A DNA stretch of 7,843 bases from the NCBI GenBank assembly GCA_021847625.1, contig JAJZQK010000127.1:1-7843 (forward strand), read 5' to 3'. Below the pieces are notes generated by a model. That model did not search any database. It saw only the letters and a list, made by a program, of their open reading frames with translations, and was not told the DNA's origin. Below, one piece after another: positions 1-6,118 of the stretch (positions are counted from its first letter, which is position 1; every line of letters begins with the position of its first letter). This DNA is from Chloroflexota bacterium (GTDB taxonomy: Bacteria > Chloroflexota > FW602-bin22 > JAMCYS01). Made by a program: the position numbers and the translations under genes.

Positions 1-585
1 GATCGCCTCTAGCGTACCGCCCAGTATCTTGGTGTGGTCGAGGCTGATGGAGGTGATCACCGCCACGAGGGGCATCACGACGTTCGTCGCGTCGAGGCGG
101 CCGCCTAGCCCCGTTTCCAGGACCGCCACGTCGACCTTCCGCTGGGCGAAGTAGCGCAGGGCCATCGCCGTCAGCAGTTCGAACGTGGTGACGCGGCCGA
201 TTTCGGGACGTTCGGCGTGCAGTCGCTCCACGATGGCGGCCACTTCCTCGGTAAGGGCGGCGATCTCCTCCTCTGAGACCATGTGGCGATTGACTCGGAT
301 CCGCTCGCCGAGGGTATGCAGGTGGGGCGAGGTGTAGAGGCCTGCCCGCAGGCCGCCGGCCATCGCCGCTCGCTGGATCATCGCCGCCACGGAGCCCTTG
401 CCCTTGGTCCCGGCGATGTGGACCGAGGCGTAGGTATCCTGGGGGCGGCCGAGCTGCTCGCAGAGGTAGCCGATGCGCACGAGATTGAAAGTGGTGCGGT
501 GGGTGGCCGGGTCGGCGTGCTTCTCGTAGTCCGCGAGGCTATTGATATACAACAGGGCGTCGATGTAATCCACGCCCGCAAGCAT
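1..585 (-). CDS. folC: Bifunctional folylpolyglutamate synthase/dihydrofolate synthase, N-terminal part (cut by window edge)
   Basis: This ATP-dependent cytoplasmic ligase joins L-glutamate to dihydropteroate and/or to the tail of reduced folates. The minus-strand frame is open from an ATG at 585-583 to base 1, giving 195 residues of a protein usually about 420-450 long; the C-terminal glutamate-binding domain lies outside the window. Visible Mur-ligase/FolC features are the P-loop GTKGKGS (residues 59-65), TSPHL (85-89) followed by GERIRVN, the LETGLGGRLDATN block (156-168) and SLDHT (181-185). The N-terminus (YIDALLYINSL) is also typical. An in-frame TTG lies eight codons upstream, but the ATG matches the family start better. 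No strong Shine-Dalgarno sequence is visible, and I found no convincing promoter. It is divergent from the radical SAM gene. Identification is firm; whether it has both activities cannot be told from sequence. Confidence 0.95.
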   Translation of the reverse strand, partial: MLAGVDYIDALLYINSLADYEKHADPATHRTTFNLVRIGYLCEQLGRPQDTYASVHIAGTKGKGSVAAMIQRAAMAGGLRAGLYTSPHLHTLGERIRVNRHMVSEEEIAALTEEVAAIVERLHAERPEIGRVTTFELLTAMALRYFAQRKVDVAVLETGLGGRLDATNVVMPLVAVITSISLDHTKILGGTLEAI

Positions 586-646
586 AGCGACTCGCCAGCT
601 CGCCGTCAAGCAGGATTTCGCCACCGAATCAGCTCAGGTTTGTGGA

Positions 647-666
647 GGGGCGAATCCGCTTGCCCC
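647..666. repeat. Short GC-rich palindrome (hairpin 1)
   Basis: The arms GGGGC (647-651) and GCCCC (662-666) are perfect complements. As RNA the stem extends by a G-U and an A-U pair to 7 bp around a 6-base loop. It lies in non-coding sequence and resembles the short dispersed GGGGCGAA..-type intergenic palindromes common in some environmental bacterial genomes. There is no T-tract on either side, so a terminator role is not favoured. Copy number elsewhere cannot be judged from this window. Confidence 0.5.
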
Positions 667-715
667 ATCGGCCTTCATCGGTCACTACCTCCCGCCGTCG
701 CCCTAGCTTCCTCCT

Positions 716-741
716 GTCATCCCCACGAAAGCGGGGATCCA
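716..741. repeat. dRS3/VIPAKAGIQ-type intergenic palindrome (hairpin 2)
   Basis: ATCCCC (719-724) and GGGGAT (733-738) flank an 8-base spacer. This matches the layout of the widespread family GTCATTCCCGCGAAAGCGGGAATCC, which is often mis-translated as VIPAKAGIQ or as HESGDP-like peptides. As RNA, the inner C-G pair closes a GAAA tetraloop, with one A-C mismatch in the stem. Elements of this kind occur in many copies in genomes such as Neisseria (dRS3) and various environmental bacteria. The family resemblance comes from recalled consensus, not a search. Confidence 0.7.
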
Positions 742-785
742 GTGGTTGTCTGTAGTGGCGATCGGCGTTCGCCCGAGTGGACAGA

Positions 786-901
786 GCCGTCCGCCCCTAC
801 GTATTGTAGAAGAAGGGGCCATGTTCAGGAGAATGACCGGACCCGGCGGCTGCCGATGTTGAAGGGAAAGGGCCGGTGTAGGGACGGCGTTTCCCCGCCC
901 G
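786..901. repeat. Imperfect inverted repeat of a GTAGGGGCGG-like element
   Basis: The sequence at 786-800 read on the minus strand begins GTAGGGGCGG. The plus strand at 878-887 reads GTAGGGACGG, one mismatch in ten. The right copy runs on into TTTCCCCGCCC, which can fold imperfectly back on it (GGG 881-883 with CCC 898-900). This arrangement suggests two opposed copies of a short dispersed palindromic element, about 80 bases apart, ending just upstream of the radical SAM promoter. Confidence 0.4.
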
Positions 902-904
902 CAT

Positions 905-934
905 TTGCGAGGCCGTGGAGACTGCGGCTATAAT
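905..934 (+). promoter_or_regulatory. Sigma70-type promoter giving a near-leaderless transcript
   Basis: A perfect -10 box TATAAT (929-934) lies 18 bases after TTGCGA (905-910, 4 of 6 to consensus). The expected transcription start is about base 941, only a base or two before the ATG at 943. No Shine-Dalgarno sequence precedes that ATG. The upstream in-frame TTG (934-936) overlaps the -10 box and would lie outside the transcript. Confidence 0.65.
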
Positions 935-942
935 TGGTCGGT

Positions 943-2721
943 ATGATCGATCTGGATGGAATCCTCTCTCGGGTTAGCAAGCCCGCTCGCTACATCGACG
1001 GCGAATGGAATAGCGTGCGCAAGGATTGGGACGCCGTGCAGGTGCGCCTGGCCCTCGCCTTCCCCGACGTGTACGAAGTGGGCATGTCCAACTTCGGCCT
1101 TGCCATTCTCTACGAGATAGTAAATGGCCGGCCCGAGTTCCTGGCCGAACGTGCCTATGCGCCGTGGGTGGACATGGAGGCGGAGCTGCGCAGCCACGGC
1201 CTGCCGCTCTTCAGCCTGGAGTCGAAACGCCCCCTCGGCCAGTTCGACGTAATCGGCTTCTCCCTGGCCAGCGAGCTCACCTACACCAACCTCCTGAACA
1301 TGCTGTCCCTGGCGGGGGTGCCGTTGTTGGCAGGCGAACGCGGCGACGCCGACCCGCTCGTCATCGCGGGCGGCACCTGCGCCTACAACCCCGAGCCGCT
1401 GGCCGACTTCGTGGACCTGTTCGTGATCGGCGACGGCGAGGAGGTGCTGCCGGAGCTGCTGGAGGCCTACGGCGAGTTCTCGAAGCGAGATGTGGGCCAC
1501 GAACGGCCGGCGTTCGATCGCGGGGCCTTCTTGCGCCGGGCGGCCCGCATCGAGGGCGTTTACGTGCCGAGCCTATACGCGGTTACGTACAACTCGGACG
1601 GCACCATGGCGAGCGTCGAGCCGACGGCCGCCGAGGCGCCGCCGGTGGTGACCCGACGGCTCGTGCGCGCGCTGCCCCCGGCCCTGGTGCACACGGTTGT
1701 GCCCCATCTGAATACCGTCCACGACCGGGGGGCGATCGAGGTCATGCGCGGCTGTCCGCGGGGCTGCCGCTTCTGCCAAGCGGGGCACACCTACCGGCCG
1801 GTCCGCCTGCGCAAGCCCGAGGAGATAATGCAGGCAGTGGACGACCTGCTCGCCTGCACGGGCTACGAGGAGGTCTCGTTGCTCTCGCTTAGCACCGGCG
1901 ACTACCCGCGCATCGAGGATCTCGTGCAGACGTTGGGCGAGCGCCACCAGAACGTCAACTTCTCGTTGCCGTCGCTGCGCATCGACAGCTTCTCGGTGGC
2001 GCTGGCGGAGTCCGTGCACCGGAAGAAGACGAGCCTCACCTTCGCCCCGGAGGCGGGGACGCAGCGCCTGCGCGACGTGATCCACAAGCAGGTGACGGAG
2101 GAAGACCTGCTGCGAGCGGTCGAGGCTGCCTACGGCGCTGGGTGGTCGACGGTGAAGCTGTACTTCATGATTGGCTTGCCGACGGAGACGCCGGACGACG
2201 TTGCCGGCATCGGGCGCCTGATCGGGCTGACGCTGGACGTCGGGCGCAGGGTCGCCGGCAGGCGGGCGCAGGTCAACGCCAGCGTGGCCACGTTCGTGCC
2301 CAAGCCCCAGACGCCGTTCCAGTGGTCGGCCCAGAACACCCGCGAGGAGCTGGAGGCCAAGCTGCAGCACCTACACGCCAGCGTGCGGCGGGGCGTGCAT
2401 CTAGCCTGGCACGACCCTGAGACAAGTCTGCTCGAAGCCGCCCTCGCGCGCGGCGACCGGCGTCTGGGGGCCGTCATCTTGTCGGCCTGGCGTTCCGGCT
2501 GCCGCTTCGACGCCTGGAGCGACCACTTCCGTCCCGACCTCTGGCGGCAGGCGGCCGAGGAGGTTGGGCTCGACCTTGCCTTCTACGCCCAGCGCATGCG
2601 GGAGTTGGAGGAAGTGCTCCCCTGGGGACACATCCGCGGCGGCGCCCGCCCGGAGTACCTGCGGCGTCAGTACGAGCTCGCGATGGGTCAGGCCGGGGAG
2701 TCGGCGGAGAAGGCGGGCTGA
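943..2721 (+). CDS. TIGR03960-type radical SAM protein with B12-binding-like N-terminal domain
   Basis: Radical SAM enzyme of unknown substrate, 592 residues from the ATG. The N-terminal ~180 residues resemble the Rossmann-like cobalamin-binding domain found in many radical SAM proteins (blocks around FPDVYEVGMSNFG 40-52, FDVIGFSLASE 101-111, IAGGTCAYNPEP 141-152 and IGDGEE 162-167). I see no DxHxxG cobalamin-ligand motif. The 4Fe-4S cluster motif CPRGCRFC (Cys271, Cys275, Cys278) follows MRG. It is followed by FAPEAGTQRLRD, a FMIGLPTET strand and the C-terminal block HDPETSLLEAALARGDRR. The ATG at 943 is preferred over the TTG at 934, which overlaps the -10 box. The stop codon overlaps the next start by one base, so the two genes are probably translationally coupled. 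Family membership is firm. The biochemical role of the family is unknown to me. Confidence 0.9.
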   Translation: MIDLDGILSRVSKPARYIDGEWNSVRKDWDAVQVRLALAFPDVYEVGMSNFGLAILYEIVNGRPEFLAERAYAPWVDMEAELRSHGLPLFSLESKRPLGQFDVIGFSLASELTYTNLLNMLSLAGVPLLAGERGDADPLVIAGGTCAYNPEPLADFVDLFVIGDGEEVLPELLEAYGEFSKRDVGHERPAFDRGAFLRRAARIEGVYVPSLYAVTYNSDGTMASVEPTAAEAPPVVTRRLVRALPPALVHTVVPHLNTVHDRGAIEVMRGCPRGCRFCQAGHTYRPVRLRKPEEIMQAVDDLLACTGYEEVSLLSLSTGDYPRIEDLVQTLGERHQNVNFSLPSLRIDSFSVALAESVHRKKTSLTFAPEAGTQRLRDVIHKQVTEEDLLRAVEAAYGAGWSTVKLYFMIGLPTETPDDVAGIGRLIGLTLDVGRRVAGRRAQVNASVATFVPKPQTPFQWSAQNTREELEAKLQHLHASVRRGVHLAWHDPETSLLEAALARGDRRLGAVILSAWRSGCRFDAWSDHFRPDLWRQAAEEVGLDLAFYAQRMRELEEVLPWGHIRGGARPEYLRRQYELAMGQAGESAEKAG

Positions 2722-3362
2722 TGCAGAGGCTCCGTATCACTTACGCCAGAGGGGACGAACTGCGCTACGTGTCGCACCTGGACATGGCCCGTCTGTGGGA
2801 GCGCGCGGTGCGCCGGGCGGGCCTTCCCCTCTTCTATTCCCGTGGCTTCACCCCCCACGCCCGCATCTCCATCGCCGCCCCGCTCGCCGTGGGCGTGACG
2901 GCTGCCGCCGAGCTGCTCGACCTGTACCTCGAAGAGCCCGTCCCGCCCGCGGAGGCGCAAGCGCGTCTGTACGCCCAGCTGCCCGCGGGCCTGACCATCT
3001 CCGACGTAACGGAAGTAGACCAGCTGGCGCCTTCTCTGCAGTCGCAGATGAGGGCGGCGGAGTACCTCGCCACCTTCAGGGAGCCGCTCCCGAGCCTCGA
3101 CTTGGGGACCGCCGTGCAGGACCTACTCGCCCGGGAGAGCATCCCCTACGAACGCCGTCGGGAAGGGAAGGTCAAGGCCCTGGACCTGCGGCCGTTCCTC
3201 CAAGCGCTCTCCGTGGCGACGGTGGACGGCCGGCCGGCCCTGCGGATGCGCCTGCGGATGGACACGGCCGGCTCCGTGCGCCCGGACGAGGTCCTAGACG
3301 CCCTCAGCCTCGCCGCCCACCCGGTAAGACTGCATCGGGAGAGGGTCATCCTGGCGGAATAG
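2721..3362 (+). CDS. TIGR03936 / DUF2344 radical SAM-associated protein
   Basis: Small cytoplasmic partner (213 residues) of the preceding radical SAM enzyme. In many bacteria the two are fused or adjacent. Family features are the opening MQRLRITYARGDELRYVSHLD, the block RAGLPLFYSRGFTPHARIS (about residues 32-50) and LAVGVTAAAELLDLYL after it. Its ATG overlaps the upstream TGA (TGATG). GGAGAAGG (2706-2713) lies a suitable distance before the start and inside the upstream gene, supporting coupled translation. In several phyla this pair is followed by ribonuclease E/G and the L21/L27 ribosomal genes; here a convergent metabolic gene follows instead. The domain has no known catalytic motif and is inferred to be a substrate adaptor or RNA-associated helper only by its company. 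Function is unknown. Confidence 0.88.
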   Translation: MQRLRITYARGDELRYVSHLDMARLWERAVRRAGLPLFYSRGFTPHARISIAAPLAVGVTAAAELLDLYLEEPVPPAEAQARLYAQLPAGLTISDVTEVDQLAPSLQSQMRAAEYLATFREPLPSLDLGTAVQDLLARESIPYERRREGKVKALDLRPFLQALSVATVDGRPALRMRLRMDTAGSVRPDEVLDALSLAAHPVRLHRERVILAE

Positions 3363-3363
3363 G

Positions 3364-3405
3364 CCTGGGTACTCCGGCCCTGTCTTCCCTCTGCGGCCAC
3401 CCAGG
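3364..3405. terminator. Hairpin just after the radical SAM-associated gene (possible terminator)
   Basis: CCTGGGT (3364-3370) and ACCCAGG (3399-3405) are perfect 7-base complements. GGCC (3376-3379) and GGCC (3395-3398) can extend the stem after a 5-base bulge, leaving a 15-base loop. It begins two bases after the stop codon. No T-run follows on the plus strand, so it may act as a 3'-end stabiliser or a weak terminator. Confidence 0.4.
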
Positions 3406-3440
3406 GGAGACGATGGCTGCTGTCCGATAGCCGCCTCCCC
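3404..3440. terminator. Second hairpin in the convergent spacer, at the end of the UroD-like gene
   Basis: GGGGAG (3404-3409) pairs with CTCCCC (3435-3440). An inner GGCT (3415-3418) pairs with AGCC (3429-3432), with unpaired bases between the two stems. Read on the minus strand it starts a few bases after the UroD-like stop codon, as a transcript-end structure would. It shares two bases with the first hairpin, so the two cannot both form fully on one molecule. No T-tract is present. Confidence 0.35.
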
Positions 3441-3444
3441 TCGT

Positions 3445-4611
3445 CTACCCCTTGAGCGGGTATCTGCCGTACTGGCTGGCGGCTTCGAACATGGCGACGA
3501 TGTTCTGGGGCGGCACGTCGGGTTGGAAGCTGTGCACCGAGCACAGCACGTAGCCGCCGCCCGGGCCCAGGTCGTCGATCCGTCGTTTCACCTCCCGGCG
3601 CACGTCTTCCGGCGTGCCGTAGGGGAGGACGTCGTGGGTGTCGATGCCACCCCAGAAGGTCAACCGGTCCCCGAACTCGGCCTTGAGCTTCTTCGTGTCC
3701 CCCATGCCCGCCGCCGATACTTGGATCGGGTTGAGGGCCTCCACGCCGAGCTCGATCAAGGCTGGCAGGATCGGATAGATGGCGCCGTCGCAGTGCAGAA
3801 ACCGCTTGGCCGCGGTGTCCTGCTTGAACAGGTCGAAGACCCGCCGCAGGCGCGGCTTGATCAAGGTGTCAAAAGTGCGGGGCGATATCAGCAGACGGTC
3901 CATGCCGCCGAAGTCGTCGCGGCTGCAGACGACGACGTCGGCGTATTCGCCAGCTTCCTCCAGTCCCCGCCTGGCGACGGGAAGGTAATAGTCCAGACAG
4001 CAGTCCATCAGCGCACCCGCGAAGGTGGGGTCGCCGGCCAGGTCGGCGTAGAAGTTGGCCCAGCCGCGCAGCTCGGCGGCGGTGGAGAAGAAGTCACAAT
4101 GCAAGGAGAGGACCACGGCGTAGTCGCTTTCCTCGCGCAGCTGCCGGGCCCGTTCGCGCAATCCCCGAAAGCGGCCGGGGTCCAATGGGTCGGGCCAAGG
4201 ATGGCGGTCCAACCCCGCGATCGTGTCCACCTCTCGCAGCGGGCTCCCTTCGGGAATCAGGTCGTAATAGAAACCGCCCGGCGGGCGACGGCGGATAATG
4301 TGCCACTCGTCCTCGTAGCTGTCATTTGGCAATTCGCGGTCTGCCCATCTATCCGGCGGGCCCAGGTCCACGCGGCGAAAGTCCACGCCGAACCGGCGCA
4401 GGATGTCCTCGTCCACTTCCGGGTACTGCGTCGACCTGCGGAAGACATGTGTCGGCCGGTTGGCGAGGCCGAGATGGTGAAGTAGGTTCCGGTAGGCGAT
4501 GTCGGTGATGAAATCGCCCGCCGCGGCATGCAGGTCGATGGGGACCCGGTCGGGCTCTTGATGATTGAGCGCCGCCATTGCCCGCTCCCTTGGCGTCATA
4601 CTTGCAGACAC
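3445..4611 (-). CDS. Uroporphyrinogen decarboxylase-family protein (UroD/MtaA-like, not HemE)
   Basis: TIM-barrel protein of the UroD superfamily, 388 residues from GTG. The superfamily includes HemE and the cobamide/CoM methyltransferases. The typical opening is MTPRERAMAALNHQEPDRVPIDL. HCDG (273-276) sits at the barrel strand that carries HxC or HSDG in relatives, and NPIQ (294-297), GGIDT (321-325) and VHSFQPDVPPQN (359-370) follow. The HemE signature with MRQAGRY is absent, and so is a clear HxCx(n)C zinc motif. That makes heme synthesis unlikely and methyl transfer unproven. The GTG at 4611 is chosen because AGGAGG (4621-4626) lies 9 bases before it; the ATG four codons later would sit 21 bases away. 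It starts 23 bases after the oxidoreductase stop, so the two are co-transcribed and probably act on the same unknown compound. Similar pairings occur in Planctomycetota, Chloroflexota and Armatimonadota. Confidence 0.88.
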   Translation of the reverse strand: MSASMTPRERAMAALNHQEPDRVPIDLHAAAGDFITDIAYRNLLHHLGLANRPTHVFRRSTQYPEVDEDILRRFGVDFRRVDLGPPDRWADRELPNDSYEDEWHIIRRRPPGGFYYDLIPEGSPLREVDTIAGLDRHPWPDPLDPGRFRGLRERARQLREESDYAVVLSLHCDFFSTAAELRGWANFYADLAGDPTFAGALMDCCLDYYLPVARRGLEEAGEYADVVVCSRDDFGGMDRLLISPRTFDTLIKPRLRRVFDLFKQDTAAKRFLHCDGAIYPILPALIELGVEALNPIQVSAAGMGDTKKLKAEFGDRLTFWGGIDTHDVLPYGTPEDVRREVKRRIDDLGPGGGYVLCSVHSFQPDVPPQNIVAMFEAASQYGRYPLKG

Positions 4612-4634
4612 TTCGCTGACCCTCCTTTCTTCTG

Positions 4635-5822
4635 CTATTCCAGGTCGGAGATGTCTATTCGCCGGCCCTCGCGGGAGGCACGGCGCAGGGCCTCGGCCAC
4701 CAGGGCGGCTTTGTAGCCGTCCTCGAAGGTGGCCCCCTCCGGGCCGGCCTGCCGCCCCTCTTTGACGCAGGTGAGGAAGTGGAGGAGCTCCTCGGCGAAG
4801 AGGGCCTCCCAGCCCAGGACGTGCCCCCGTGGCCACCAGTGCTTGAGGGAGGGGTGGCCGCCCTCGGTGACCATCACGTCGCGGAAGCCGAGCACGGAGG
4901 GCTCCTCGGGCTTGAGCAGGTAGACCTCCAACTCGTTCAGCCGCTCCAGGTTGAAGTGCAGGCTCCCCTGGGTGCCGCTGACCTCTACCTCCAGGAAGTT
5001 CTTACGGCCGGCGATGACGTTGCAGGCGGTGATGGTGCCGGTGGCCCCGTTGGCGAAGTCCACGACGCCGTGGAAGGTATCGTCCTCGGTCTCCTGGACG
5101 ATCTTGCCGGGGTCCTGGATCGCAGGCCGCTGGGGGACGTGCATCGTGACCTTGCCGGAGACGGCGGCGATGTCGCCCACCAGGAAGTGGGCCATGTCGA
5201 TGACGTGGGCGCCGAGGTTGTTCAGCGTGCCCCGTCCCCGTCCCTCCGGCGTGCTGGCCATGGCGAAGAGGTGATGCTCGCGGCGGAACTCCTGGAGGTA
5301 GACGGCACGAAACAGGTATACCTCGCCGAGGGCGCCGCTCTGGATCAGCTCGCGGGCGAGGCGCAGGGCGGGGACGAAGCGGTAGTTGAACCCCGTCATG
5401 TGCACCCGTCCACTGGCCCGGGCGGCTTCCCACATCGCCCTCGCCTCCTCCATGGTGGGCGCAAGGGGCTTCTCGCAGATGACGTGCTTGCCGGCCTTGA
5501 GGGCGGCGATGGACGGCTCGGCGTGCAAGAAGGGCTGGGTGCCGTTGCTCAGCACCTGGATGTTCGTGTCGGCGATCATCTCCTCCCAGTCGGTGTAGTA
5601 GCCCTCGTAGCCGTAGCGCTGGGCGGCGGCGCTCACCCGCTCCTCGTTGCGACCGCAGATGGCCACCAGCCGCGGTAGGACCGTCGGCGGCCAACTCACG
5701 TCGATCAACCGCCGATAGCCCAGGGAATGGGCCCGGCCCATGAAGCCATAGCCGAGCATGCCGACGCCTACGCGGGGGACCTCCGCCAAGGGCTTGGTCT
5801 CGTGGAAATGGGAATCTGCCAT
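4635..5822 (-). CDS. Gfo/Idh/MocA family NAD(P)-dependent oxidoreductase
   Basis: Cytoplasmic dehydrogenase, 395 residues, of the family containing inositol and sugar dehydrogenases. The N-terminal Rossmann fold carries GYGFMG (24-29) for NAD(P). The segment HAEPSIAALKAGKHVICEKPL ends in the family's EKP motif with Lys118. The C-terminal domain contains NNLGAHVID (201-209), where relatives usually have D-x-G-x-H. Here His206 is kept but the usual Asp is Asn202. The loop DDTFHGVVDFANGATGTI and the sugar-dehydrogenase-like end (LVAEALRRASREGRRIDIS) are typical. The ATG has a strong GGAGGAGG just upstream (within 5825-5833). A promoter candidate lies at 5908-5936. The UroD-like gene follows 23 bases downstream. 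The likely substrate is a sugar, polyol or related hydroxy compound, but it cannot be named. Confidence 0.92.
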   Translation of the reverse strand: MADSHFHETKPLAEVPRVGVGMLGYGFMGRAHSLGYRRLIDVSWPPTVLPRLVAICGRNEERVSAAAQRYGYEGYYTDWEEMIADTNIQVLSNGTQPFLHAEPSIAALKAGKHVICEKPLAPTMEEARAMWEAARASGRVHMTGFNYRFVPALRLARELIQSGALGEVYLFRAVYLQEFRREHHLFAMASTPEGRGRGTLNNLGAHVIDMAHFLVGDIAAVSGKVTMHVPQRPAIQDPGKIVQETEDDTFHGVVDFANGATGTITACNVIAGRKNFLEVEVSGTQGSLHFNLERLNELEVYLLKPEEPSVLGFRDVMVTEGGHPSLKHWWPRGHVLGWEALFAEELLHFLTCVKEGRQAGPEGATFEDGYKAALVAEALRRASREGRRIDISDLE

Positions 5823-5907
5823 AGCCTCCTCCTTTGCGCCCGGATGCGGGCGGCCGCGCTCGTTTCATCTCAGTGGCCGGGGGAAAAGCCGAGCCTCCGG
5901 CAACCTC

Positions 5908-5936
5908 ATCAGACCACACCGGCCAGGACATGTCAA
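5908..5936 (-). promoter_or_regulatory. Candidate promoter of the oxidoreductase/UroD-like operon
   Basis: Read on the minus strand, a perfect -35 box TTGACA (5936-5931) is followed after 17 bases by TCTGAT (5913-5908, 4 of 6). TGG directly before it gives an extended -10 (TGn). The 8-base palindrome GACATGTC (5927-5934) overlaps the -35 box and could be part of an operator. The transcript would have a leader of roughly 80 bases. Confidence 0.5.
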
Positions 5937-6053
5937 GCGCATTCTCGCTCGCGGGGCCGGCCTAGTAACCACAACACCCGAGGTTCGTCTGTTAGGTTGG
6001 GGAGGCGAGTTGCTGGCCGGGCTCCTTCCCTGGGGTGAAGGCGGCCATCATTC

Positions 6054-6082
6054 TTGACCGACCATGGGCCCCGTGCTATAAT
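6054..6082 (+). promoter_or_regulatory. Strong extended -10 sigma70 promoter of the polysaccharide operon
   Basis: TTGACC (6054-6059, 5 of 6) is followed by exactly 17 bases and then TATAAT (6077-6082, perfect). TGC directly before it makes an extended -10. The expected transcription start is near 6089. This fixes the first gene's start downstream: a start at 6054 would overlap the -35 box. Confidence 0.8.
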
Positions 6083-6095
6083 CGGCACCGCCTAT

Positions 6096-6118
6096 CAGGT
6101 ACGCCCGGCGGTATCCTG
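6096..6118 (+). other. Small hairpin in the leader of the polysaccharide operon
   Basis: CAGGTAC (6096-6102) pairs with GTA (6111-6113) plus CCTG (6115-6118), with a single bulged T. It lies 7 bases after the predicted transcription start and about 15 bases before the ribosome-binding site. It could protect the 5' end or modulate initiation. It is short and may be chance. Confidence 0.3.

Larger units (their letters stand above)
586..942. other. Divergent intergenic spacer between folC and the radical SAM gene
   Basis: About 357 bases with no supportable gene. It holds a cluster of short GC-rich palindromes (647-666, 719-738, and an imperfect inverted pair at 786-795/878-887) and the plus-strand promoter at 905-934. 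The long plus-strand reading frame crossing this spacer (283-933) runs antisense through folC. It has the Arg/Pro/His-rich composition of a shadow frame, so it is not called. Confidence 0.7.

Noticed and set aside
378..581. Minus-strand 67-codon frame in the folC region
   Set aside because: It is an off-frame shadow; the true folC frame starts at 585 and stays open to base 1 with all family motifs.
581..609. Minus-strand promoter-like pair TTGACG-N17-TATGCT for folC
   Set aside because: The -10 box would overlap the folC ATG, placing the transcription start inside the gene.
283..933. Plus-strand 216-codon frame across folC and the spacer
   Set aside because: It is antisense to a clearly real FolC frame, has an Arg/His/Pro-rich composition without any recognisable domain, and runs through dispersed palindromes; the HESGDP-like peptide in it is the known artefact of translating the dRS3-type repeat.
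2564..3430. Plus-strand 288-codon frame overlapping both radical SAM genes
   Set aside because: It is an off-frame shadow spanning two genes that both match known families in their own frames.
3523..4485. Plus-strand 320-codon frame antisense to the UroD-like gene
   Set aside because: It is a shadow of the UroD-family frame on the other strand, with no ribosome-binding site or domain.
3445..4611. Reading the UroD-like gene as hemE
   Set aside because: The HemE N-terminal signature with MRQAGRY is absent, and the N- and C-terminal blocks match the broader UroD-like family found beside oxidoreductases.
943..4611. A joint cobalamin system made of the B12-domain radical SAM protein and the UroD-like protein
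   Set aside because: The genes are convergent with separate promoters, neither shows a clear cobalamin or zinc ligand motif, and adjacency alone does not support a shared pathway.
4612..4836. N-terminal extension of the UroD-like gene up to 4836
   Set aside because: The extra 75 residues lie inside the oxidoreductase gene, are low complexity, and precede a strong AGGAGG that sits 9 bases before the GTG at 4611.
4779..5678. Plus-strand 299-codon frame antisense to the oxidoreductase gene
   Set aside because: High GC at third positions keeps antisense frames open; the protein has no recognisable motif, whereas the minus strand has a complete Gfo/Idh/MocA protein.
5002..5931. Minus-strand 309-codon frame overlapping the oxidoreductase in another frame
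   Set aside because: It is low-complexity Arg/Pro/Gly/His sequence typical of an off-frame reading of GC-rich coding DNA.
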